From: Truepera sp. bin119
GTDB lineage: Bacteria > Deinococcota > Deinococci > Deinococcales > Trueperaceae
NCBI GenBank assembly: GCA_002239005.1
Contig: MPNL01000031.1
Location: forward strand, 1-37,424
DNA length: 37,424 bases
Direction: 5' to 3'
Below the pieces are notes generated by a model. That model searched no databases. It had not been told where the DNA came from and worked only from the letters and a program-made list of their open reading frames with translations. Shown piece by piece: positions 23,827 through 31,462 of this stretch (positions are counted from its first letter, which is position 1; each line of letters starts with the position of its first letter). The translations under genes were made by a program, and so were the position numbers.

Positions 23827-26058
23827 TCAGTGGGGCTGCAACCTGGCGTAGCGGACCAGCAGATGCTTGAGTCCGACCCGCTCGAACTGTACCGACACCT
23901 CGGCCTGAGCCCCCTGTCCCTTGATCCCCACGACGGTCCCGAGGCCGAACTTCGGGTGCTTCACCTTCTCCCCGCCCCGGTAGGTCACCCCCGCCCTGCC
24001 GGCCTGGCCGCTCGGCACCGAAGGGGGGGTCCAGACCGGGTGGGAGTACCTCCCCCGGTCTGCCGGGGCGAGCAACTCCCGACCCAGCACGTCGACCGTC
24101 ACTAGGCTCCCCCGGGGCAGATCCTCCAGGAAGCGGCTGGGCTTGGCGTACTCGGTGCGGCCGAAACTCATGCGGGATTCGCAGTGAACCAGGAAGAGCT
24201 CCTCTTGAGCCCGAGTCACCCCTACGTAGAGGAGCCTCCGCTCCTCCTCGATCTCCTGGAGGCTGCCGGTCGAACTGCGGTGGGGGAGCAGGTTCTCCTC
24301 TAGGCCGACCAGCAGGATCACCGGGAACTCAAGACCTTTGGCGTTATGGAGTGTCATCAGGGTGATCGCCTCGTCGGGTAGCTCCCGGTTGGCGGCCTTC
24401 ACCGCCCGGTCATCGACACTCGTGAGGAGCGCCGCCTCATCGAGAAAGTCGTGGATTCCGCCCCCTGAGTTCTGCTCCCACTCGGCCACCCCGTTCAGCA
24501 ACTCCTCGAGGTTCTCAAGCCGCCCCTGCGCCTCGTAGGAGGCCTCGCTCTTAAGCGCCTCCAGGTAGCCCGACTGGTCCATGGCGGCCTTGAGGAACTG
24601 GCCGGCTGGCAGGGTTTGGGCCTCTTCGGCGAGGTCGTCCATCAACTTAAGGAACTCAGCGATGCGCTTTGCCGCAGGGGTTCCCCGCAGCAACTCGTCC
24701 GCCTGCCGCAGCATGTCCAGGAAGCGGACCCCCCGCTCTGCCGCCGGGGCGGCCAGCCTCTCCTCGCTGATCTTGCCGATGCCACGCTTGGGTCGATTCA
24801 GAATGCGGCGCCAGGCCATGTCGTCCGCCGGATTGAGCGCCGCCCGCGCGTAGGAGAGGATATCTTTGACCTCGCGACGCTCGTAAAAGCCGACCCCACC
24901 CACGATCCGCACCGGAATCGCGGCGCGCCTGAGCGACTCTTCGAGCACTCGGGACTGCGCGTTGGTGCGGTAGAGGACCGCGAAATCCTCGAAGCCGTAG
25001 CCCTGCTCCACCATCAACCGCTCGACCTGCCGGGCGACGAAGTCGGCCTCGCCCCGGTGGTCTATGGCCTGGTAGATTCGGACCCGCTCGCCCGCCCCCT
25101 TGACCGGTCGCAACTCCTTCTCAAGCCGGCCCTCGTTGGGCTGGATGATGGCGTTGGCGACCTCGAGCACCCTCCCCACACTGCGGTAGTTGAGGTCGAG
25201 GCGGTATACCATCGCATCCTCGTAGTCCCGTCTGAAATCGAGGATATTGCGCACATCGGCACCCCGAAAGGCGTAGATCGCCTGATCGGGATCCCCTACC
25301 ACCATGAGATTGCGGTAGCTCTCGGCCAGCTGGCGGGTGAGTCGGTATTGGGCATGGTTGGTGTCCTGGTACTCGTCGATATGGATGAACACCGCCCGCT
25401 TCTGCACCCGGTCGAGCACGTCCGGATGGTCGTCGAACAGCTCGACGGTGCGGCCGAGGATATCGTTGAAGTCAACCGCGTTGCTGCGCTTCAGCCGCTG
25501 CTGGTAGCGCGCGTAGATCTCGGTCAGCAGTTGGATCGGTACCCCCGCGATCATGCGACCGAGGTGCCGCTCGCCTTCGACCTCGAGCAGGTCGGGGCTC
25601 CACAGGTTCGATTTGGCGCGATCGATCAGCGCCCGTAGCACCCGGGGATTCGCCCCCTGGAGACCGGGTACCCTTTCGAGGAGTTCCTTGAGCAGGTCGA
25701 GCTGATCGCTTTGGTCGTAGATGGCGAAGCCCGAGCGGAGCCCGATCCGATCTCCGTAGGAGCGCAGCACCCGGAGGCAGGCGGAGTGGAAGGTGCTGAC
25801 CCAGAGTTCACGAGCGGCGTCGCCGGTAAGACTCTCGACCCGCTCCTTGAGTTCGCCAGCGGCCTTGTTGGTGAAGGTCACGGCCAGGATCTGTTGGGGG
25901 TAGACCCCGTGCTGATAGATCAGGTAGGCGATCCGCTGCACCACGGTACGGGTCTTCCCGGAGCCCGCTCCCGCCAGGACGAGGGCGGGACCATCGTAGT
26001 GGGTGACGGCCTGACGCTGGGCGTCGTTGAGCGAGGCGAGGACGGAGCGATCGGACAC
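23827..26058 (-). CDS. uvrD: UvrD/PcrA-type superfamily 1 DNA helicase
   Basis: 743 aa from a GTG. All SF1A motifs are readable in order: Q-motif LNDAQRQAV, Walker A GAGSGKTRTV, Ia TFTNKAAGEL, II DEYQDTN, III GDPDQAIYAFRGAD, IV LDLNYRS, V TLHNAKGLEFP, VI EERRLLYVGVTRAQEEL. The last 60 residues (GGEKVKHPKFGLGTVV, VSVQFERVGLKHLLV) form the Tudor-like domain that PcrA/UvrD uses to bind RNA polymerase. It unwinds DNA 3'-5' in nucleotide-excision and mismatch repair. Length is typical. The name could equally be pcrA. Confidence 0.94.
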   Translation of the reverse strand: MSDRSVLASLNDAQRQAVTHYDGPALVLAGAGSGKTRTVVQRIAYLIYQHGVYPQQILAVTFTNKAAGELKERVESLTGDAARELWVSTFHSACLRVLRSYGDRIGLRSGFAIYDQSDQLDLLKELLERVPGLQGANPRVLRALIDRAKSNLWSPDLLEVEGERHLGRMIAGVPIQLLTEIYARYQQRLKRSNAVDFNDILGRTVELFDDHPDVLDRVQKRAVFIHIDEYQDTNHAQYRLTRQLAESYRNLMVVGDPDQAIYAFRGADVRNILDFRRDYEDAMVYRLDLNYRSVGRVLEVANAIIQPNEGRLEKELRPVKGAGERVRIYQAIDHRGEADFVARQVERLMVEQGYGFEDFAVLYRTNAQSRVLEESLRRAAIPVRIVGGVGFYERREVKDILSYARAALNPADDMAWRRILNRPKRGIGKISEERLAAPAAERGVRFLDMLRQADELLRGTPAAKRIAEFLKLMDDLAEEAQTLPAGQFLKAAMDQSGYLEALKSEASYEAQGRLENLEELLNGVAEWEQNSGGGIHDFLDEAALLTSVDDRAVKAANRELPDEAITLMTLHNAKGLEFPVILLVGLEENLLPHRSSTGSLQEIEEERRLLYVGVTRAQEELFLVHCESRMSFGRTEYAKPSRFLEDLPRGSLVTVDVLGRELLAPADRGRYSHPVWTPPSVPSGQAGRAGVTYRGGEKVKHPKFGLGTVVGIKGQGAQAEVSVQFERVGLKHLLVRYARLQPH

Positions 26059-26067
26059 GGCCCGGCC

Positions 26068-26073
26068 ATTCTA
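26068..26073 (-). promoter_or_regulatory. -10 box TAGAAT for the helicase gene
   Basis: On the - strand TAGAAT ends 9 nt before the GTG start. The leader would be only a few bases long. Confidence 0.5.
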
Positions 26074-26179
26074 ACGCGTCCCCGGACCGGCCCCTGCCTG
26101 ACGCCCGTAGCTGCCAGAGGCTGCGACCGGGGGAGCCAGGGGGCGATCTAGTGGCTAGCGTGAACTCCGTCCGGCGGGA

Positions 26180-26185
26180 TAGATT
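26180..26185 (+). promoter_or_regulatory. -10 box TAGATT for the P450 gene
   Basis: TAGATT ends 5 nt before the GTG at 26191. It faces away from the helicase promoter; the two divergent -10 boxes are about 107 bp apart. Confidence 0.5.
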
Positions 26186-26190
26186 GAGGT

Positions 26191-27402
26191 GTGGCCGCAC
26201 CCTTCGAACCGACCGCTGCCGACTTCTTGCAAGATCCCTATCCCACCTACGCCCGGCTGCGGCTGGAGAGCCCCATATTTCATTATGGCCCTTGGGACAA
26301 GTGGGTGTTCACCCGCTACCAGGACATCGATGCGCTGCTGCGAGACCGGCGCCTCGGGCGGGTGATCCACCACCTCCAGGAGCCCCACGAGCGCCCTCCG
26401 GCCGATCCCGGACTTGCCCCCTTCAACGCTATTCAGCAGGGTTCGCTCCTCGAGCTGGAGCCGCCGGATCACCCCCGGATCCGGGGCGTGGTCCACGAGG
26501 CGTTCACCCCTAGACATGTGCGGGCCCTCAGCGGGAAGGTCGAGGCGCTCTGCCGGGAGTTGGTCGATCGCTTGGAGGATCTTCCGGGTCGCGAGGCAGA
26601 TCTGCTTACCACCTTCGCGGTGCCGCTCCCGGTGACCGTCATCGCCGATCTGCTCGGCGTGCCCGAGGGGGAGAGGGGAGCGCTGCTCCCCTGGTCCAAG
26701 GCGATTATCGGTATGTTCGAGCCGGACCGGACCTCCGAGATGGAGAGGGGGGCCGTAAAGGCCGCTGGCGATTTCGCCGCCTACATTCGCACCCTGATTG
26801 CGCGGAAGCGCTTACAGCCTGCAGACGACCTCATCTCCCGGATGGTGGCCGCTCACGATGCCGACCCAGGTCGGATCAGCGAGGGGGAGATCGTTGCCAA
26901 CAGCATCCTGTTCCTCAACGCGGGACACGAGGCGGTTGTGAACGTCATCGGCAACGGCATGAAGGCGCTGCTGAGTCGCCCCGAGCAGCTCGCCCGGCTG
27001 CGCGAGGACCCGGAACTGATCCCCGGGGCGGTAGAGGAGATGATGCGCTTCGATACCCCGCTGCAATTCTTCGAGCGGTTCGTCCTCGAAGACTTCGAGT
27101 TCGGCGGCCGCACCTTTGACAAAGGCGAGAAGTTCTGCCTCTACTACGCCTCCGCCAACCGCGACCCGGAGGTGTTCGAGGATCCCGACCGGTTCGATGT
27201 CGACCGCACGCCCAACCCCCATATCGCCTTCGGTCTCGGCCTGCACTTCTGCATCGGCGCGCCGCTGGCACGGGTGGAGCTCGCCGCCGCAGTCCGCGAA
27301 CTCCTGACCCGCCTGCCCCGGCTCGAGTTGGCCCAGGACCGATTCAGCTACCACCCCAAGAATGTGTTCCGCTACCTGACGGAGCTGAGGATCGCCTACT
27401 AG
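26191..27402 (+). CDS. Cytochrome P450
   Basis: 403 aa from a GTG, a soluble bacterial P450. The heme loop FGLGLHFCIGAPLARVE holds the thiolate Cys; the ExxR motif is in VEEMMRFDTP; PNPHIAF precedes the loop. The I-helix reads LNAGHEAVVNVIGNG: the Glu of the acid-alcohol pair is there, but the usual Thr after it is Ala. That Thr normally helps split dioxygen, so the enzyme may use a substrate hydroxyl (as P450eryF is known to do) or a peroxide route. No ferredoxin or reductase gene is nearby. The substrate is unknown. Confidence 0.93.
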   Translation: MAAPFEPTAADFLQDPYPTYARLRLESPIFHYGPWDKWVFTRYQDIDALLRDRRLGRVIHHLQEPHERPPADPGLAPFNAIQQGSLLELEPPDHPRIRGVVHEAFTPRHVRALSGKVEALCRELVDRLEDLPGREADLLTTFAVPLPVTVIADLLGVPEGERGALLPWSKAIIGMFEPDRTSEMERGAVKAAGDFAAYIRTLIARKRLQPADDLISRMVAAHDADPGRISEGEIVANSILFLNAGHEAVVNVIGNGMKALLSRPEQLARLREDPELIPGAVEEMMRFDTPLQFFERFVLEDFEFGGRTFDKGEKFCLYYASANRDPEVFEDPDRFDVDRTPNPHIAFGLGLHFCIGAPLARVELAAAVRELLTRLPRLELAQDRFSYHPKNVFRYLTELRIAY

Positions 27403-27432
27403 CGGAGTCGCCGGGGCTACCCGGCGATGCAG

Positions 27433-27438
27433 TAGACT
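27433..27438 (+). promoter_or_regulatory. -10 box TAGACT for the 27446 gene
   Basis: TAGACT ends 7 nt before the ATG at 27446, so this gene has its own leaderless promoter despite lying only 43 bp after the P450 gene. Confidence 0.55.
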
Positions 27439-27445
27439 TGGGCTC

Positions 27446-27838
27446 ATGACCGAGAGGGATACGGCCTTCTACCGGGTGTGGGCTGAGGTTCTTGAGTGGA
27501 TGCGGGCCTACGCCGCCCTGCGGAGTGGGGTGCTGTTCGAGAAGGAGGCCGACTTTCCCGATTACATCTACCGGATGGAGCGGCCTTACGATCTCCCGAC
27601 CACAGTGATGAGCGCCAGCCTGTCGGATCTCGAGGGCAGACCGGTGCTCATGCTAAGCGCCAGTCCACGGCATGCGGTATTCAAGGAGGTGGTCCTCCAC
27701 CCCTTCGAATCACACAGCTACCGAAAGCTGGAACTGGCTGCTGAGGGGAAGGCTCTGGCCGAGGGCAAGCGGGTGTTTACCAGGGAGATGCTCTTCCGCC
27801 TCGCCGACGACCTCTTTGGGGTTCCGGTGGAGGTTTAA
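27446..27838 (+). CDS. Conserved small protein of unknown function
   Basis: 130 aa, soluble, no signal peptide. I do not recognise it. Readable features are an N-terminal helix (FYRVWAEVLEWMRAYAAL), a mixed middle with MSASLSDLEGRPVLMLSASPR, and a charged helical end (KALAEGKRVFTREMLFRLADDLFG). Composition and codon use are like those of its neighbours, so it is probably a real gene. Confidence 0.65.
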   Translation: MTERDTAFYRVWAEVLEWMRAYAALRSGVLFEKEADFPDYIYRMERPYDLPTTVMSASLSDLEGRPVLMLSASPRHAVFKEVVLHPFESHSYRKLELAAEGKALAEGKRVFTREMLFRLADDLFGVPVEV

Positions 27839-28089
27839 GGACCGGCTCGCTGCGGGTTTGCTCGGCCCCGGTGCAGAGGTGGCCTGCGAGTTGCACCATC
27901 TGCCGAACGCTGACCGCTTGATGGTCCAGGGTGGGGGACCATGCCGCCCTCGGCAACCAAGAGAGCGAGCAGGGAGGCGACCTGTATAGTGGCCGGTTCA
28001 GTTGGCAAGGTCGGCGCAGACGCCAGCGGGCCGACGGTCGGAGTCGGGGCGTTGGCGAACTCCCTTGGTAAGGAGGGCCCTGTCGGACT

Positions 28090-28389
28090 TCAGAGCGAGA
28101 GGCGAGATCGGCAGTGGGCGCAGTACTGCTGTGCAGGTACTCTGTGGCCGCAGTCGGGACAGGTCTGTGATCCGAGGACCACTACATGTGCACCTAGCTC
28201 GCGGAGTTCGCCCGCAATAAGGGTGGCATCCTCCTCGGTAACGTCCTTGATGGTGACCTCGACGTTGCCCGAGGTGGCGGTGACTATGAAGGTGCCGGAG
28301 TGGTAGGGGAAGGGGCCTCGACCCTCGTTTCCCTCCTGGATCGCCTGCCGGACCTCGCGGAAGAACACTTTGAGAGCCTTCTCGCTCAC
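28090..28389 (-). CDS. Small zinc-ribbon protein
   Basis: 99 aa from a GTG. The first 70 residues are a small alpha-beta domain (EVRQAIQEGNEGRGPFPYHSG, then VEVTIKDVTEEDATLIAGELRELGAHVVVL in pieces). The end is a four-Cys zinc ribbon, CPDCGHRVPAQQYCAHC. No family name comes to mind. TAGCAT sits 6 nt before the start, and the divergent cysteine-synthase gene is 39 bp away. The 251 bp between 27838 and this gene show nothing recognisable. Confidence 0.7.
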   Translation of the reverse strand: MSEKALKVFFREVRQAIQEGNEGRGPFPYHSGTFIVTATSGNVEVTIKDVTEEDATLIAGELRELGAHVVVLGSQTCPDCGHRVPAQQYCAHCRSRLSL

Positions 28390-28395
28390 CCCTCT

Positions 28396-28401
28396 ATGCT
28401 A
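28396..28401 (-). promoter_or_regulatory. -10 box TAGCAT for the zinc-ribbon gene
   Basis: On the - strand TAGCAT ends 6 nt before the GTG start (28387-28389). The divergent -10 box is only 15 bp away. Confidence 0.6.
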
Positions 28402-28416
28402 GTCGATGGCAGCCGG

Positions 28417-28422
28417 TAGACT
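28417..28422 (+). promoter_or_regulatory. -10 box TAGACT for the cysteine-synthase gene
   Basis: TAGACT ends 6 nt before the ATG at 28429. Its -35 region would fall inside the transcribed part of the divergent zinc-ribbon gene. Confidence 0.65.
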
Positions 28423-28428
28423 GGCGAT

Positions 28429-29370
28429 ATGAGTGGTGAGGGGATCGGCTTGGAGTTGCAGAGGATGGACGCACTGATCGGCAATACCCCCGTGATCAAG
28501 CTGCACCGGGTGGCTGGCGAGGGGATGGCCGAGGTATGGATCAAGCTCGAGGGACAGAACCCGGCGGGGTCGATCAAGGATCGGACCGCCCTGGGGTTGA
28601 TTCTGGACGCAGAGGAGCGCGGTCTGCTCACGCCCGGTTCGGGCCAACGGATTGTGGAGCCAACCAGCGGTAACACCGGCATCGGGCTGGCCTTCCTGGC
28701 CGCCGTCCGAGGCTACCGCTGCACCATCGTCCTCCCCGACTCGATGAGTGAGGAGCGCAAGCGTACCCTGCTCGCCTACGGTGCAGAGTTGGAGTTCACG
28801 CCGGGACCCCTCCGGATGCAGGGCGCCATCCCCCGGGCGCAGGAGATCGCTGAGGAGACGGGCGCCTGGATGCCGAATCAGTTCGAGAACCCGGCCAACC
28901 CCCGATACCACCACCGCGTGACTGGACCCGAACTGTGGCGTCAGCTGCAGGGGCGGATCGACGCCTTCGTCTGGGCTAGCGGGACCGGGGGATCGATCAG
29001 CGGAATCGGACGCTACCTTAAGGAGCAGAATCCTGAGGTCCAGGTGATCGCCGTAGAGCCTGCGAGGAGCGCCGTGATCAGCGGTGAGGAACGGGGCCAG
29101 CACCAGTTCCAGGGCATGGGGCCGGGGTTTCTGCCCGGCAACCTCGATCTCGACCTGCTCGATGGCGTCCGCAAGGTATGGGAGGAGGACGCCTTCCCTC
29201 TGGCCCGCCGACTCGCCCGCGAGGAGGGCATCTTCGTCGGCATGTCCTCGGGGGGGAGTGTCTGGGCCGCGCTCGAGGTGGCGCGCGAACTCGGTCCCGG
29301 AAAGGTGGTGGTTGCGCTCACGGCGGATAGCGCCGACCGCTACATCAGCACCGAGCTGTTCAGGGACTAG
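28429..29370 (+). CDS. cysK: Cysteine synthase (O-acetylserine sulfhydrylase)
   Basis: 313 aa, complete fold-type II PLP enzyme. LIGNTPVIKL opens it; NPAGSIKDRTA carries the PLP Lys; EPTSGNTGIGLAF binds substrate; ASGTGGSISGIGRYLKE binds the PLP phosphate; GIFVGMSSGGSVWAA closes the active site. It makes cysteine from O-acetylserine and sulfide. CysM-type or cystathionine-synthase-type activity cannot be excluded by reading alone. Confidence 0.93.
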   Translation: MSGEGIGLELQRMDALIGNTPVIKLHRVAGEGMAEVWIKLEGQNPAGSIKDRTALGLILDAEERGLLTPGSGQRIVEPTSGNTGIGLAFLAAVRGYRCTIVLPDSMSEERKRTLLAYGAELEFTPGPLRMQGAIPRAQEIAEETGAWMPNQFENPANPRYHHRVTGPELWRQLQGRIDAFVWASGTGGSISGIGRYLKEQNPEVQVIAVEPARSAVISGEERGQHQFQGMGPGFLPGNLDLDLLDGVRKVWEEDAFPLARRLAREEGIFVGMSSGGSVWAALEVARELGPGKVVVALTADSADRYISTELFRD

Positions 29371-29722
29371 TGGGTGACAGCTAGGGCCGGTCGCTGTCTT
29401 GTGGATTCTGGCCGAAGGCTTCGCAGGCTTCTGCCCGTTCGCCCCTCGCCACCAACTGGATGCACTATATAACCAGAGGACTGGGGGGCGCCCCGTCATA
29501 CTGCGAGCCCACTCGGTTGTACCTAGGTCGCCACGCGGTTCCGTGACTAGCGGTGGTAACGAACCACCCTCTTGGGAGCGTCGGGTTTCGCTAGGGCGGA
29601 CGGGTCTAGCGTCGATAGTCGCGCTCGCGAAGCTGCCTAGGTGGCCTCCTGAGGGCATCCCGCTTCGAGAGGAGTAGCGTCAAGATCTGTGTGTCAATTT
29701 CTGTCCCGGTAGGGGCCCGTCG
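29371..29722. other. 352-bp stretch without a gene
   Basis: No supported ORF. One short hairpin, GGTGGT / ACCACC around a 5-nt loop near 29553-29570, has no T-run after it. This is a convergent gap between the cysteine-synthase and exonuclease genes; I see no strong terminator. Confidence 0.4.
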
Positions 29723-30484
29723 CTACTCGAACAGAGGTGGGCTCGAGGCCACCATCTCGGCTCCCTCAACTCGGTCGAGTCGGAAGGTGAGCACCTTGCG
29801 TTGCAGGTGGCAGAAGGCGCGGATGTGGGTGCCGTTGAACCGATGGACGTCCACCAGGCGCTCCTTGGTGCCGTAGGTCATCCTGACGCTCGACTTGCGC
29901 CGAGCCGCTTCGCGAAAGATGCCCTCGAAGGGGCTCTCGGCGAAGCTGACCGCAATGACCCCCCTGCGGTCCCCGCGCCGGTAGAGGAGGTGTCCCCGCT
30001 TCTTGGCATACTCGTAGAGGTCCCGGGTGAGCCGCACATCCTCGAGGCAGTAGCGCTCGAGCCTCTCCCAGTCGCCCTGGCGGTAGTATTCGAGGGCGTC
30101 CAATCCGGAGCCGAGCTTACCGACTCCGAGAGTCTCCCGAGCGATGGAGTCGAGGCTGACCCTGTGCCCGAGCGACCTCTGGGCCTCGACCATCAGGTCT
30201 CGGGTGGGGAGTTCGAGCACCCAGTCGCCCAGCACGGCGGCGAGCACGGGCCAGTCGAAACCGATCAGGTTGAACCCCACTACCCGTTCGGCGGCTCTCA
30301 GAGCTGCCGAGAGACGCTCAAACGACTCCGAGGTCGGACTCTCCGGGTCCCGATAGGCTTCGAAGCGGTCACCCTGGTAGTGATAGACCCCGACTACGCT
30401 CACACCTAGGGCGGCCCGGTTGTGGCTGCCCCCCACCTCGTCGAAGGAGTGTTTCGTCTCGAGGTCGACGACCAACTCGTTCAT
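29723..30484 (-). CDS. DEDDy 3'-5' exonuclease fused to a WYL-like domain
   Basis: 253 aa. The N-terminal RNase H-fold exonuclease has VVDLET (Asp7, Glu9), VGFNLIGFDWP (Asp77) and YCLEDV (Tyr145, Asp149), the ExoI, II and III motifs of the DEDDy class. From about 188 the sequence changes: IFREAARRKSSVRMTYG, then VDVHRFNGTHIRAFCHLQRKVLTFRLDRV. This matches the layout of a WYL domain, where the usual YL.AYCHLR...RTFRLDRI ends the fold; the W-Y-L triad itself is replaced here. WYL domains bind nucleic acid or nucleotide ligands in regulators and helicases. The ATG overlaps the phosphatase stop by 4 bases (ATGA), so the genes are translated together. Confidence 0.78.
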   Translation of the reverse strand: MNELVVDLETKHSFDEVGGSHNRAALGVSVVGVYHYQGDRFEAYRDPESPTSESFERLSAALRAAERVVGFNLIGFDWPVLAAVLGDWVLELPTRDLMVEAQRSLGHRVSLDSIARETLGVGKLGSGLDALEYYRQGDWERLERYCLEDVRLTRDLYEYAKKRGHLLYRRGDRRGVIAVSFAESPFEGIFREAARRKSSVRMTYGTKERLVDVHRFNGTHIRAFCHLQRKVLTFRLDRVEGAEMVASSPPLFE

Positions 30485-31266
30485 GCCGCCTGCTCCAGAC
30501 CGATGATGGGGAGCAGCTTGCTGTGCAGGTGACCGTTGCTGGCCACCAGGACACGGTCGCCGAGCCGGTAGGGTTCGCCGCCGCCGTCGGTTACGGTTCC
30601 CCCCGCCTCCTGGATCAGCAGGATGCCGGCAGCTACGTCCCAGGGGTTGAGTTTGAGTTCCCAGAAGGCGTCGAGCCGCCCACAGGCTACGTAGCTCAGG
30701 TCGAGCGCAGCCGCCCCCGGCCTGCGCACGCTGCGCACCTTGGGCAGCACCCGTTCGAAGACCCTTATATTCTCGGAGGCGGACTCGGGGTTGTAGGCGA
30801 ATCCGGTTGCAAGCATCGCCCTGTTTAGCGCGGTCTCGCAGGTCACCCGTATCGGCCTGCCGTTGAGGTGGACCCCGTGGCCGCGCTCGGCGGTGAATAG
30901 CTCGTCACGGCTGGCGTCCATCACGACCCCGACCTCGAGCCGCCCCTCGATCTCGAGACCGATCGAGACGCAGAAGAAGGGGAAGCCGTGGGCGTAATTC
31001 AGGGTGCCGTCGAGCGGGTCCACGATCCAGCGGTGGCTGGCAGCGTGATCCTGCCCCCCCTCCTCGCCGAGAACGGTGTGGTCGGGGTAGGCACTTAGCA
31101 GGATCTTCCTGATCCGCTCCTCACAGATCCGGTCGACCTTGGTGACGAGGTCGGCGTCGGTCGACTTTGTCTCGATTTCGAGGTCGCCGCCTAAGTGGAA
31201 CTTCTGGATGCGGGCCGCTTCCCGGGCGGCCCGGATGGCGGTGTGGAGAAAGGGGGGCGAGGTCAT
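30481..31266 (-). CDS. suhB: Inositol-monophosphatase-family phosphatase (SuhB-like)
   Basis: 261 aa from the ATG at 31266; the frame is open upstream to 31521, but a TATCAT box 6 nt before this ATG and the usual family N-terminus decide it. Metal-site motifs are complete: GEEGG (Glu), WIVDPLDGTLNY (Asp-Asp), and LNPWDVAAGILLIQEAGG. It removes phosphate from inositol-1-phosphate or related sugar phosphates with magnesium; SuhB members also bind RNA polymerase in E. coli. It is overlapped by the exonuclease gene at its end. Confidence 0.9.
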   Translation of the reverse strand: MTSPPFLHTAIRAAREAARIQKFHLGGDLEIETKSTDADLVTKVDRICEERIRKILLSAYPDHTVLGEEGGQDHAASHRWIVDPLDGTLNYAHGFPFFCVSIGLEIEGRLEVGVVMDASRDELFTAERGHGVHLNGRPIRVTCETALNRAMLATGFAYNPESASENIRVFERVLPKVRSVRRPGAAALDLSYVACGRLDAFWELKLNPWDVAAGILLIQEAGGTVTDGGGEPYRLGDRVLVASNGHLHSKLLPIIGLEQAA

Positions 31267-31272
31267 GAGGCC

Positions 31273-31278
31273 ATGATA
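31273..31278 (-). promoter_or_regulatory. -10 box TATCAT for suhB-exonuclease
   Basis: On the - strand TATCAT ends 6 nt before the suhB ATG. It would drive both overlapping genes. Confidence 0.6.
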
Positions 31279-31450
31279 CCGGCCCGGATGGTCTTTGGCT
31301 CTCAGCCAAGGGTGGTGTGACGGCGTGGCTGTCAGGGTAGGCACCAGGGGACCTTGCAACCTCTGGTAGTGGTGAGGCGGATCAGCCGAGTTCCGCCAGG
31401 CGAAGGTCGCTCGCTCCGGGCTCTTCGTAAGCGGCAACTCTCTAGCTCGG

Positions 31451-31456
31451 TATGAT
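31451..31456 (+). promoter_or_regulatory. -10 box TATGAT for the cyclase-like gene
   Basis: TATGAT ends 6 nt before the TTG at 31463, supporting that TTG as the start over the ATG at 31472. Confidence 0.55.
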
Positions 31457-31462
31457 AGATCA

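Noticed and set aside
27839-28089. Possible small structured RNA
   Set aside because: The stretch is GC-rich with some inverted pairs, but no signature of SRP RNA, tmRNA, RNase P RNA or 6S RNA was found.
28399-29658. 419-aa open frame opposite the cysteine-synthase gene
   Set aside because: The + strand encodes a complete PLP enzyme; the antisense frame has no motif.
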